In this document: piece by piece, positions 1-11,439 of the stretch | Numbering within the stretch: position 1 is the first letter of the stretch | How the letters are laid out: the number at the start of each line of letters is the position of its first letter | Origin: Branchiostoma floridae | Lineage: Eukaryota; Chordata; Leptocardii; Amphioxiformes; Branchiostomatidae | Length of the DNA stretch: 64,000 nucleotides | Assembly: GCF_000003815.2 (NCBI RefSeq) | Contig: NC_049992.1 | Span: 18,447,745 to 18,511,744 of the forward strand | Reading direction: 5' to 3' | Program-made: the position numbers and the translations under genes | Notes under the pieces: model-generated | What the model saw: only the letters and a program-made list of their open reading frames with translations | Database searches by the model: none | Told to the model about the DNA's origin: nothing

Positions 1-377
1 TCTTACTGTCTTGATTACTCTTGTGGCACTAAAAATGAAGGAAGAAATTTAAAGATCTACGCGAAATGGTGTTTTCAATGGAGGAATCTTCTATTGATGG
101 TGGATTCTGCTCTGCCGTTGGGTTTAGGCGCACCAGAAGAACCTATATTTGGAACGAATGAAAAAAATGTTGTCAGGAACAGAATAATAATGAGAATGAA
201 AGACTAATGCTATATGAAAATGATACATTTGTATTATGTATTTTGTATTTGCTGATTTTTCAAACACAAATAACAAACACAAACAGTAAACCATCCAGCA
301 ACAAATAATAAACCAACAAGAATATATTTAAGGGGAACACTTTGCTTGTTAATACACTGATAATAAAATTTGTATTA

Positions 378-903
378 GGCCACAGCAAGTAAATTTTATG
401 GATGACATCAGCGCGCGCATTAATTTTCGCCTGATTTCAGAAAAAAAAACAAGAATTTTTTCTTCTGCAGGGATAGTCAACATGACGATAAAGTACCAAA
501 AGGAGCAAATATGTTGTGTTGTAGCATAATAATTGTACTTGTAGAAGTGACACTTGCGAGTGACCCAGGGCTGTAGTTGTAGGAATGAAACTTATTGGAT
601 AGTTGTAAAAGTGACACCAATATGGAAGCTATGAGTGTGGTTACCAACTTTGTTGGTGATGCCAGTCTATCACACTAGTGTCACTTTTACCACACCAGTA
701 CATGTCTTAAATACAGGAATGTTGGCTCTGATACCATGTTTTGTCCCATTAATTCTTTTTACAACAGTCATCACAACTTTATGGTGCCTATGTTTGAAAA
801 TGTAGCCATCTTGTTTTTTCACCCATCTTATTTTTTTTCGCCCTATCGCACTATTTTTGCAGTCTGCAGAGGATGTCATCCATAAAATTTACTTGCTGTG
901 GCC
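378..903. mobile_element. MITE with GGCCACAG termini and TTA target duplication
   Basis: A 526 bp element with inverted ends that read GGCCACAGCAAGTAAATT and its complement at the other end. TTA lies directly outside both ends, as expected for a 3 bp TTA/TAA target duplication of the PIF/Harbinger type (superfamily is an inference). A second full copy lies at 55860-56364 in opposite internal orientation, and a diverged copy at 11024-11437. No transposase is encoded, so it is non-autonomous. Confidence 0.75.
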
Positions 904-1872
904 TTAGTGAAAAAGCTTTTTGGGGACGGCGCTCTCCCTGTGCCCCGCCACTGAAAACTCGTAACAAGTTACAGGTACGGATTGTCGTTACAGGTGAGCA
1001 CACCTTACGGGGCAGGAGAAAGACGTAAAAACAAAATTTAAGGTTCTTACGTGCACGCTTCCGGCTCACAGCAAACCTTCGCTCCCCACTGCCAGCAGAA
1101 TGTCGGACAATTCTAGTCAACAGAAGAGATATACCTCATCAATACACACCTTTCACATACATCCTGAATGAATGAATTTTTTTTCGATTATTATGATCCG
1201 TCAAAAAGTATATAGCAGCCACGGGCTTAATTGCATAATTTACACTTAAAATCATTGACTTAGGCAAATTACAGTTTTACATTTAAACGGATTAATGACG
1301 ATATTTGTGTTCTTAAGATAAAAAAAAATAAATGCTATTTTAAAACAGATAGGTTTAAACCGATATGATCCTCGTAAAGTCTACAATATCTACGCCAAAA
1401 AAGCAGTTACTAAATCAACTGGATATGATTTTGAAACTTTCAACATTGACATGCATTTTCAACACGCATTTTCAGCTTTGATTTAGGTTGCTACCTGAAA
1501 TGTCTGACCGTTTCCCAAGTCATGTCCAGTTGCTTGTGTAATTGCTATTTGGTGTATCTTATTACTTAGATATCTTACCTTCATCGACCTCAAATATATA
1601 TGTTTTTGAAATGAATACTACTAAGTCGACGAAGGTTAGACATCTGCAGACAATAAGATACGCAAGGTAGTAGTTACCCAAGCGACGACTGGATAAATTT
1701 CTAAATGGGCAGACGTTTCAGGAAGCATCCTAAATGATAGTAATTATGCGTGTAATTATGGTAAAAAGGTTGATGGGTTGATTACATTGGACCATTATCT
1801 TACTACGAAGAAGACAGAACGTGTTTGCATCTCTACATTCCAATGGGGGTATTTGGGACAACCGAAATGTAA
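904..1872. other. 3' flank of the Ala-rich gene, AT-rich, with a weak foldback
   Basis: This stretch lies downstream of the stop codon of the minus-strand Ala-rich gene and probably contains its 3' UTR, but I found no clear minus-strand AATAAA. From about 1490 to 1725 the two halves are imperfect inverted copies (for example GTATCTTATT near 1555 and AATAAGATAC near 1655), suggesting an old foldback element. Otherwise I see nothing. Confidence 0.35.
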
Positions 1873-4800
1873 CTACAATACCTTTGGTTCCGCGGCTGCT
1901 GTTGAATTGGCGGCAACTCCCGCTCCCGCCGCTGCCTCATCTGCGGTCTCTGCCTTTTCTGTAGCTGCGCCCACAGTGGCAGTCGCCTCGCCTTCTGCAG
2001 CAGTATCATTGGCTCCTGCAGCATTTCCTGCAGCCGCAGCCGCCGCCCCTGCAGCCGCTCCTGCAGCCCCCTTAGCAGCCTCACCGACGGCTTGACTCGC
2101 GCTATCAACCGCTCCCTTCGCAGCATCCGCAGCCCCCTTTGCCGCCTCTCCCAGCGCCGTTCCCTCAGCAGCCTTGGCGGCGCTGTCGATCGCTCCCTTC
2201 GCGGCGTCACCCGCGGAATCGGCGGCTCCCTTCGCAGCGGCGGCTGCAGCGGCTGCAGCCCCAGCAGCAGCCCCGTCGTCTTTCGCTCCCTCAGCTGCTT
2301 CACCGGCAGCTTCCTTGGCAGCCTCGGCGGCGGCAGCTCCTTCTGCCCCCGCGTCGTTAGCAGCATCGGCGGCTCCCTCAGCTGCTTTGCCGGCAGCTTC
2401 CTTTGCAGCTTCGGCAGCCGCAGCGGCGGCGGCAGCCGCTTCTGCCCCCGTGTCTTTGGCAGCGTCGGCGGCTCCCTCAGCTGCTTCGCCGCCTGCTTCC
2501 TTTGCAGCTTCGGCAGCCGCAGCGGCGGCGGCAGCCGCTTCTGCCCCCGTATCTTTGGCAGCGTCGGCGGCTCCCTCAGCGGCTTCATTGGCAGCGTCGG
2601 CGGCACCCTCTGCAGCTTCTCCCGCGGCCTCACCTGCAGAACCCGCGGCTTCTTTGGCAGCTTCGGCAGCGGCGGCGGCAGCAGCGGCTGCAGCGGCGGC
2701 TTCTGCAGGATCCTTTGCCTCCTCCCCCTCCTGTCTCAGCAATAGCGATTGGATTTCTAGCTGTATGGATTGAAAAATCAACGTACAATGAACATCAATT
2801 TTGCAGGTCACTGCCATGTTTGGCACCGCTATTTTGCCGCAATGCCACCAAACGGCAAGGAGTCAAGACAGGCCTAGCCCTATTCAGACAGGGCTTTTTT
2901 GGTCATCCCTGGACCGGGGGGGGGGGGGCTTTTGAGGCCCTCCACTTCTAAGTCCTCTAACTCTTGAACGACGTGCCGTAGGGCCACCAAATTTTCAGGA
3001 CATGATATCGACATAATATCTGACGAGTATTTGACGTTTGACGTTACGTTGACCTAAAATGACGTAATTATGACGTCATCAATCTGATTATATTGGCCGG
3101 ACCCATGAAAAAAGGGTATTCTCAGAATACTTCAAGTTATACTACAAAAATGTAACAACAAGTGCAGATAACAGAATAATAATGTTTATTACGACTGGAA
3201 TTGCCAATAGCAACATCGATGACGTCATAATGACGTCATAAGATGACGTCATGCACATCTAAGATACGAGTTAGGCTCCGCCATATTATATCCACTACCT
3301 TGAATTTTTAAAAGTTCTTTTTTTGCAACAAATCATCACAAAGGGCAATGGAAATAGACTAAATTCATTAATTTAGATAGTTTTTGATGAAAAAATACCA
3401 GGTAGTTACAAATTTTAAGGGATAATTAGCTTGTTATTCTTGATCTAGCCATACGGTCCGCCATCTTGGATTTTGGGCTGATGACGTCATCAAATTAGCA
3501 TAATTTATGCATACATAATTATGAAAGATATGCTAAATAATATAAGATTTTATTTATGTAACAAAATAGCAGTAATATAGCAAATAAATGTGAAAAATAC
3601 ATTGTTAGAACCAAAAATTGTGATTTTTGGCAAAACTGCCTGTCAGCAAACGGTTGCCATGGCAACACGAAAAAATGGAAAATTTGTAAAACTTTGTAAA
3701 ATTGTTGCCAACAATATTTTAGGAAAACTCACCAAATTTGGTGGCTTTAGCGTAAGGCGTTCTGGCGTTATGGGGCATCGAAGTTAGCGCGGGCCTCAAA
3801 AGCCACCCCCCCCCCGGTCTGAATAGGGCTAGAGGAATGTACCTTAAGATTTTCTGAAGCGTTTGTCATGATTAGGTAAATATCTCTCAAGTTGTGCTAT
3901 GTAAAACCTATCTTTCATACTTTGAGTGGTTAAAATGGCACAGTAACAAGCCACACAAGGAGTCCTTTGTTTATTAGAACCCTAAAAGCGCGCTGACGTC
4001 GTACGCGCCCTGCACATGGACATCACCTTTTTGCTCCGTGAATGTTGGTATGGAATGGAATAGAGTAGCTTCATCGTATTACGTAGGAAAGTGGAAAAAA
4101 TTTGTTTTACAGCTCTGAGTCAGACTGATATGCCAGCCAGGACCGGGTAGCTAGCGAGTTTCGTTCGGGGAGCCAAGGCAGTCAGCCCGCCGATCTCACA
4201 TAAGCGCTCCGGGGAGTTCAAGCCTGAAGGAGTTATCACTACCCTTGTCCCTTGGATAAGGGTAGGTGGACCTCATCGGGCTTAAACTCCCCGGGGCGCT
4301 AATAGGAGATCGGGCGGGCCTGACTGTCTTGGGCAACCGAATAAACTGTCCTAGATGCCCGATCCTGGCTGGCTCCCAGGGTATCAAGTGCAGGGCAATC
4401 CCCAAAGCGACTCCTCACCGCTGGTTGGAGCTCCACCTCCTCCAGACGATACATGTTTTCCCGCGCAGTCTCCAGTCCCTCCACTCCTGTCAGTCTGCGC
4501 ACCATGTCGTCCAACTCCAACACGCTCTGCTCCCATTTATGGAAGTCTTCACTTCCCACTGGTTGAAAAAAAAAAACACAAAAATAAAATTCAAATTTGT
4601 CGTTCCCTTGTTCAGTTATCCACCTTAGAAGATTTTGACAAAATCATCCCTGCAGTTCCAGAGCAACCTGCTAGGGGATCCAAACATACACCGCGTATTT
4701 CTTACGTAACAAGCTATCTGCCAACAAAAAATCAAGACCATAGCACATCCAGGTTCTTGAGTTATGTTAACTACAAAGATCCGGAAAACGAACAGACAGA

Positions 4801-7800
4801 CAGACAGACACACCCAAAATTATATTTCCATTATTCATGGAGATGACGACACAGGGGTGATAAATGCTATGCTTTCTTCAGCCGATCGTTTTCAGGATGT
4901 ACGCGTAACAGCTGATACACTAATGTGCCGATGTTTTTGTTTGTTTGTCACCGGCAGTTCTAATCTCTGATTGGTTTATGACAGAAAAAAAGAAGAACGA
5001 AGAAGAAGAAAACACCAACAAAAATCTTATGTTTCCCTTTGGAAGGTATAATTAGGTATGATGCAATACTCACTTGGTACGCCAGGTGTCTCTGCACGAC
5101 CTTGCTTCATGGCTTCGAGATATTTCCCTGCCTGTGATTGGAAAATTTTGAGACATTTTACAATCAGCTTCACATATGGATAGAGCACTATTGAAAAACA
5201 GGTATTAGATCTAACTGACAACTCTTAAATGACAAAGTGGCAATAAGAAATGGCATTCTTGAACTAATTTAACTGCAATATACAGCACCATAGACTTCCT
5301 GCAACTTATGATCCACTGCTCACTGAGTCACGTGTTTTATCTGCATAACGTGACGTCACGGCAGCAGTAGATTGCTCATTCCTTGACAAAGACTGATGCT
5401 GTTCAGTCGAAAATTTGGGTGAGTCCAATTTTTGTGTTGGATATTACAGTTAAACTAGTTAAAAAATGACTTCTAGCAACTTTCAAGTTAAGAAATACCA
5501 TTGATTGAACCATAAGAGTTGTTTTACCAGGTCTCCGATTTCTCTCATCCTGAAGTGCCACATTTTATCCGCCAGGGCTTCCTTAAGAGGTGCCGAGCCC
5601 CTCGTCTTCTTCAGAATGTCGTCCATCTTCTGGATGATTGCTTCTTCCTGTTTGATCTGTTCGTTCTCTGTATAGAAACAATTACAGCGCCATTTAGATA
5701 GAAAATAACCCGTAAATAAACAGCTGCAGTACTAGTAAATATAACTAGAGGGCCCAAAAATCTAACTTTGCCTGACGCTGCAGGACTACAATTCATATCA
5801 CAAAGTAACCGATAAACAAACAACTGCAGTTCTAGTAAACTTAAAGAGGGCCTAAAAGTTTACACACGTTTGCTTGGCACTACAGGACTACAAATTATTT
5901 CACAGAGAGATCGAGAAAAAACAGCTGCAGTTCCAGTAACCGTAGCTAGAGGGCACAAAAGTTCGCACACCTTTGCCTGACTACACTTCACCTCACAAAG
6001 TAACTTATAAATAGACACCTGCAGTACCAGTAAACGTAACTAGAGGGCCAAAAGTTCACACACGTTTGCCTGACGCTACAAGACTACAATCCATATCACA
6101 AAGTAACTGATAAACAAACAGCTACAGTTCAAGTAAACGTAACTAGAGGGCCTAATAGTCCACACACGTTTACTTGACACTACAGGACTACAAATCATTT
6201 CACAGAGTGATCGAGAAAAAAACAGATGCAGTTCCAGTAAACGTAGCTAGAGGGCACAGAAGTTCGCACACGTTTGCCTGATACTCCAGGACTACACTTC
6301 CCCTCACAAAGTAACTTATAAATAGACACCTGCAGTACCAGTATACGTAACTAGAGGACCAAAAGTTCACACACGTTTGCCTTACGCTACAAGACTACAA
6401 TTCATATAACTGATAAACAAACAGCTGCAGTTCCAGTAACCGTAAGTAGAGGGCCAAAATTTGATACATGTTTGCCTGACTTTACAGGCTATGAACAACC
6501 AAAAAATTACCCACTTGGTGGTCACAACAATGAAAACACACTCCATCATTTTGATAATAGCACTAGGGACAAAATCTTGCTAATAAGCTCTCCCATGTCT
6601 CGGTCAGCCGATGTCTACATACATTAAAGATTCTTGTCCCATGCTTTGTTACTAATTTTGGCAACTAACTTTACAGATTTTTTAAATCATTTGCATCAAA
6701 TAAGTGGTCAAAAAATAGATGGTAGTAAACTGTATTAATTTCTAAAAGATAAGCAGTTATGATAAGGTATCTAGGTGCCTGTCTCTCTATGTAGCACGCG
6801 TCCTTGGGTTCACACCTTGTATATGGGTCGACTCTAGTTTATTGCCTTTTAATGGTAAAATGCCTTTTAATGGCAGAGAACACTTCTTTACCATCAACAC
6901 GCATTCTTTACCATTAAAAGGTAATAAACTAGAGTCGACCCATATACAAGGTGTAAACCCAAGGACGCGTGCTACATAGAGAGACAGGGGGTGAAAATAG
7001 GACAAAGTTTTAAACTTCTGTTACATAAAATGTAGACTTTCGGTGTAAACTAAATCAAATGGATCCACAACTGTTGACAATGGTGCTATTTTTACATGAA
7101 CAACACTAACTTTAAGTTCAATTTTGATTTAATAGCGTCAGAATTGTAAGCAACGTCAACACTAATTACAAACATAGCTGACCCCAAACAAAATGGCGGC
7201 GAGCCGTCGACTCAGACACTCTTTTGTCATACGTTCACTCTAAGTCCCATATTTACACCCTTTCTCTTGGATATCTAACATATCTAGATATTAAACGCAT
7301 GAAGAGATTCTGTGGTCTGTTATCAGTCACTTGTACTGTGAAAAGAAGTTGTCTGCTAAAAGCCAAAGTATAGGTGTGTCATTTAAAGTTGTAATCTATA
7401 GTGCGGTTCGGTCATGTGGAAATCCCACCATGAAGGCAAAACTTAAGCCTAAATTCCGTAATCTTTTATTATTTATGGAAAAGTCAATCTTTAACAACAC
7501 TAATTGATTAAGGTACGTTTAGGTGAAAATTGTTGCTATTGTAGACCGTAAAGGTGCGACTATTCTACATATCATTGTTCGGTCATGTGGAACGCTCGCC
7601 ATCATTACGGCTTGACCTGAACTTACACTTACAACGTTGTCTGTAATGCATGTGTGCCAAAACTCATTGGTGTAGATAATAATACGAAATGATCATGTGT
7701 TTGTGAAAATTAAAGACGGCAGATGGGTCATTTTTGAGGATGTAATGATTAGGATATACATATATATATATAAACAATTCCAAATACAAGAGTGGCGATC

Positions 7801-10800
7801 AAGTTGTGACGGACCTGAGACCTTAAGTTCGACAGTGTTTTTTTTTTACATTTTCATTTTCATATAGACAAAAATATTTTTAAACTCTTTGTGTGTTTTG
7901 TTGTCTTGTCAGTCATATCTTTTATTACATTTGTAGGATATTCCAATGCAAAATCTAATGGTTATACAATTCTAATTCAGGTCGTAGCGAAGTTGCCTAA
8001 ATGGGCAAAGTCACCTTCAGTCTGACCGAGGTTGATGAAAGCTCCTTGGTCAGACAGGTACTAGGTGTGGGGTTGGGGGTAATTGATGGACCAAAACAAT
8101 CGCGAATTGAATATTTTAATGATTTCACGGCGGTCGGTTGCTAGGGTATTCTTTCCCGTTGCTATGCGAGTTCGACAGAGTATCGGGTTACAAGAGGCCT
8201 ACTATTTGCTAACCGTAAAATATTTCAAAATAAACAAGATGTTATGACAAGGAAAATGTTTTCAAAATAAGATTAAATTCGCAATATTAGATAGTTTGAA
8301 TCTTCCTGTTTGAATTGAGATATTTGTTTTGTTTCGATTTTGCTACCAAAGACGGTTATTTTCTGTTTCAAGGAAGGCCTTCAATTTGACCATACTCTTG
8401 ATAAGATGGGCCGCAAGTGCCATGGCAAATTCTCGATTTTTATATTTTTCGTCATCTGAGAGGCAAATAAAACTTTCTGTTTTTGGGATTTTTTAATTTC
8501 TAATTTTAAGCAAAGTTACAGTCAAAAATATGCGTAAAAATGCCATTTTTCGCACTTAATTACCAATAATTCAAAATCTAAGGCATTTTTTAAAAATCCC
8601 AAAAACAGAAATCTCGGGAAAACCGTTGCGGTCATTTTGAGCCGTCAATGAGTTATGTTGGACTCTTCTTGGTGGAGATCTTAAACGATGTTTACACGCA
8701 TGTCATACCGCACGGAGAGCTGGAGGGTGTAGTTGATACCGGTGTAAACAACACTTATGATATTCAAGGTCACCAACAAAAACGCCAGTAGCTTCGTTAC
8801 ACATTACAGGTCCCAAACAAAGTGAAAGCATAGGTGTACTATCCAGAAAATTGTTTATATTGGTTAAAAAGTATATTTTTCGCCTGATTCAAGTTAGTTG
8901 GGGGGAAAATGCCAGAATGCACGGTTTTACCTGCAATGACCGCAGATGACCTAAATAGAACACGGGTTCGGTTCGAATTACGTCAGATGGAACCTCGTAG
9001 AAGAGGGTTCAAATTCGGCTAGACATGGGAGATTTTGAGCCCGTATTTGACCACCGTGTTTCTAGATTCATGCCTATATCACTACTTTTCCACCATATTT
9101 TGGTGCATTGTCGTCGCCATTGCCGTGCTTTAAGCTCTAAATTAAAGTGTGTTTGTGCATCGAAAAGTGAAATTTTGGGCTTTATAAAATGATCCAATGA
9201 CTCACCTTTAGCTGCATTTTCACCGACAGAAGTCGGCCAAGACAATCCTAGAATGGAAAAAAGCTTGTTAGTCATATCTTCCACAACAACAACAACAGCC
9301 AGGCTTTAATTCAGAAGTTTGCTCAATTCTAATTGTTGAATGGAAAATGTGAAAACTGAGAAGTCATATATTTTTTTGTTAAAAAAAGTTATGTCTTCTG
9401 CTGACGTGGCGTATTAGGTTTGTGACACATATCTAGTATATAACTAGCCTAGAAAAATTGACAGACATAGTTGTTGAATGGCCCGTGTCTGTTAAGACTC
9501 AGTGTTACAGAGTGGTGACGAATAAATAACGTCTTATGATGACGTGGCGTTAGGTTTAAGACAAATTTCTTCTAGTATATAATTAGTCTACAAAAATGGA
9601 CAGATATGGTAGTTGAAAGGCATGTGTTTGTGAAGACTCAGTATTCCAAGGGGTGATTGATTAGTTCTCGGTCTATTTAACCCAGAAATTATGTGCCCAA
9701 CTCAAAATTTGGGGAGCATAATTATATAGTACATAGTATAAAGCTTTTTATCAATATCCACTAAATTTCAAAACATTATGATAATTACTTTGTAGGCGAC
9801 ACCCAGTAACATTCAATGAGAGAAAGGGACAAGACTTTTTTTCTCACCACTTACTTAATGATTTTCAAAAGGAGTTCTCAATTGGAAGCAAAGGAAAATT
9901 ATAATAATCATTTGAAATGTGGTAGACATTGCTAAAAGGCTTCGTACTAGTCAATTATGCTCCAAATTTGAGTTGTGCATCTTTTTTCTGGGTTAGGTCC
10001 CTTTTCCACTTGACGGCGCTCTCATCGCGCTCTCACTACGATGGAAAATTGGCCAAAGAAATGATAAACCTTTGTTTTTAAACTAGGTTATTCCATCTTG
10101 GTTTGTTTCATTGTAAATCATCGGTACATTTTGAACATTTCTCCGGGTTCTGTCTATGACAATTATACTTTTTCACGAACTGCGGTTGAGAGTGCAGAGA
10201 GAGCGCGGTGAGAGCGCCGTCCAAGCTGAATTTGTATCAAAAACCACTGTCAAGACATATTGAGGCTCACGGCGCTCGATGCGCGCGCTCTCTGCACTCT
10301 CTCTGCGCTTATCGTTGGATCATCCTCGACACTCTCACAGCAAAACTGTTTTGACCCGGTTCATTCAAAACAGTCGCGGAGGTGATGGCGACCTTAGCGC
10401 TCCCACCGCGCTCTCTGTGCACTTCCAAGGCGACCTTGGCGATCCCACCTCCCTCTCACCAATTTGAGGTCGCAGAGAGAGCGCGGTGAGAGCGCCGTCC
10501 TAGTGGAAAGGTGGTACATGTATAAGGCCTAGCGCCTAGACCTTATTGATCTTGAGAACCAAAAAATACGTTCATAGTGCCTCAAACTTTGCACTCAAGT
10601 GATTTCAAACGTAACTGACGACACGAAACAAATATTCGAATGTCTACAACACTACATTGACAAAAAGTGTCGTTTGTTCAACACATTGCAAAGTATTTAG
10701 GAACCAAATCACGTTCACTAAATGTTTCAAATCTAGTCATTGCGTCAGGCGAACTTTCCCCACCTTGATGTCCTTGAAGCGTCACTGTCAACGCGACCAA

Positions 10801-10824
10801 GACGATCACAAGTACCCGCGACAT
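1873..10824 (-). CDS. Secreted coiled-coil / alanine-rich low-complexity protein, six exons
   Basis: Not a family I recognise. Six exons fit with perfect phase continuity: 10824-10764, 9247-9206, 5667-5528, 5131-5074, 4558-4419 and 2760-1873 (stop). They give 442 residues. Residues 1-20 (MSRVLVIVLVALTVTLQGHQ) form a typical signal peptide, so the product should enter the secretory pathway. Residues 21-147 are charged and helix-prone, with segments such as ENEQIKQEEAIIQKMDDIL and KGRAETPGVP-like linkers. Residues 148-442 are almost entirely Ala, Glu, Gly, Asp and Lys with runs of up to 12 alanines; a unit of about 33 residues is repeated nearly exactly, mirrored by about 99 bp repeats at 2390-2590. 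The last exon is very GC-rich compared with its AT-rich surroundings. Every donor is GT and every acceptor AG, several with strong pyrimidine tracts. The exon 1 donor (GTGGGG) is the weakest. The tail resembles LEA-like or alanine-rich helical proteins in composition only. Exact 5' and 3' UTRs are unknown. Confidence 0.7.
2384..2590 (-). repeat. Coding tandem repeat, about 99 bp unit
   Basis: Two nearly identical copies of a GC-rich unit of about 99 bp lie inside the last exon of the Ala-rich gene, with diverged flanking copies. Because the unit is a multiple of three, each copy adds about 33 residues of the form AEAAKEAGGEAAEGAADAAK without breaking the frame. Copy number is likely to vary between alleles. 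Confidence 0.7.
2874..3832. mobile_element. TIR element carrying five TGACGTCA sites
   Basis: The ends are inverted copies: CTAGCCCTATTCAGAC followed by a long G run and GCTTTTGAGGCC on the left, and the reverse complement on the right. The element sits in the last intron of the Ala-rich gene. Inside are five exact TGACGTCA palindromes, at 3071, 3220, 3231, 3244 and 3482, the consensus for CREB/ATF binding. No transposase is visible. The left arm has a short insertion after CAGAC. Confidence 0.65.
4133..4373. mobile_element. Foldback element, arms about 110 bp
   Basis: The sequence from CCAGCCAGGACCGGG (4133) returns as an imperfect reverse complement ending at 4373, with a short loop around 4250. 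It lies in the last intron of the Ala-rich gene, about 45 bp beyond the exon 5 donor. No coding capacity. Confidence 0.6.
4590..4850. repeat. Dispersed repeat with (GACA)n tract
   Basis: The block contains a CTTGAGTTATGTTA core, a (GACA)n run and a CACCCAAAATTATATTTCCATT end. Related blocks in the window, in either orientation, are near 41405-41500, 48375-48610 and 58825-59045. All combine an AACTCAAGA-type core with a TCTG/CAGA microsatellite. It looks like a dispersed non-autonomous retroelement or MITE. Class not determined. Confidence 0.45.
5715..6480. repeat. Minisatellite, ~100 bp unit with ~300 bp higher-order period
   Basis: About eight units of roughly 100 bp, each containing CTGCAGT(A/T)CCAGTAAACG, CTAGAGGGC and TTCACACACGTTTGCCTGAC, start near 5720, 5822, 5924, 6019, 6120, 6223, 6329 and 6422. 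Units three apart match each other better than neighbours (compare 5822 with 6120 and 5924 with 6223), so a three-unit block was itself duplicated. It is intronic in the Ala-rich gene. Confidence 0.75.
6778..6987. repeat. Near-perfect 210 bp palindrome (foldback)
   Basis: Arms of about 80 bp starting CCTGTCTCTCTATGTAGCAC are almost exactly complementary to the sequence ending at 6987, including the central GTCGACTCTAGTTTATT stretch. The loop holds a TGCCTTTTAATGG repeat. The low divergence between the arms suggests a recent insertion or recent arm correction. It lies in the intron between exons 2 and 3 of the Ala-rich gene. Confidence 0.8.
7000..9000. other. Intronic sequence with few recognisable features
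   Basis: This is intron of the Ala-rich gene. Visible items are a repeated TTCGGTCATGTGGAA motif at about 7406 and 7579, a short (TA)n at about 7757-7772, and an inverted pair TTCTGTTTTTGGGATTTTTTAA (about 8476) and its complement (about 8592). I see no coding exon. Confidence 0.35.
9399..9660. repeat. Diverged tandem duplication, ~140 bp unit
   Basis: Two copies of a segment running from GCTGACGTGGCGT...TAGGTTT through CTAGTATATAA to TGTGAAGACTCAGT lie head to tail (about 9399-9535 and 9539-9660). They have diverged by substitutions and small indels. Intronic. Confidence 0.6.
10000..10511. mobile_element. MITE with GACGGCGCTCTCA termini
   Basis: The ends CTTTTCCACTTGACGGCGCTCTCA-like (left) and its reverse complement TGAGAGCGCCGTCCTAGTGGAAAG (right) define a 512 bp element in intron 1 of the Ala-rich gene. 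The interior carries further copies of the GAGAGCGCGGTGAG motif. No transposase is visible, and the target duplication is unclear. Confidence 0.65.
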
Positions 10825-11023
10825 CTTGACAAGCTGAAGAACGCCCCCTTCCCCTCCAAGACACGACGGAAGACGTTATTGACGACAGAAGACGTCTGAA
10901 GGGTCTGTATAGCCCTAGCACACAGTGATCAGAGAGGGTGTGTGTCCTTAGTCACTTACACTACCCCGACCGGTTCGACGGCACTTTTCTGCTGGGTACG
11001 GCCACACCGCATGGGAATGGTAG

Positions 11024-11437
11024 GGCCACACCGCCTTAATTCTATGGATGACATCCTTTGGAGACCCCAAAACTAATATAATGCGCGCGAGCGAGAAAAA
11101 ATCCAGCAAAAGAAAAAAACAACTGCTGGACTAACCACTTAACATTCACACAATTCTTTCACAGGCTTGGTCTGTCTTATGTAACATTGTAAGGACAATC
11201 GTCGACATTTCAATCATGTTGATATTGCCATACTTGTTTAAAGAGGGAACAGGAGCGCAGTGCCCCCATGCCCTGACCATGCTCCCCATCTACCCTAAAG
11301 AGCAAATCCTCCGACAAGCATGAAATTCTGATTGACCATCGCTATTGTGTAACATGTGGCCACAGCAGTTCTTTTGGAGTACAGGCGAAAATCTACACTT
11401 GCGCGGATGTCATTCATAGAATTAAGTAAGTGTGGCC
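11024..11437. mobile_element. Diverged GGCCACA-ended MITE
   Basis: The ends GGCCACAC...TTAATTCTATGGATGACATCC and their reverse complement are a diverged version of the element at 378-903. Internally rearranged fragments of the same type (ATGATGACATCCTC..GGGAACCCC) also occur near 11850 and 28390. Confidence 0.55.
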
Positions 11438-11439
11438 TG

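Noticed and set aside
2174-2773. Long Ala/Ser/Pro-rich open frame on the plus strand opposite the Ala-rich exon
   Set aside because: It is the mirror of a GC-rich repeat. The minus-strand frame has splice signals, phase continuity with five other exons and an A/E/K/D/G composition, so the plus frame is treated as a shadow.
10279-10467. Plus-strand open frame of 62 codons
   Set aside because: It lies entirely inside a terminal-inverted-repeat MITE made of GAGAGCGCGGTGAG motifs.
10657-10899. Plus-strand open frame of 80 codons
   Set aside because: The opposite strand encodes the signal-peptide exon of the Ala-rich gene with a donor in the right phase; the plus frame has no other support.
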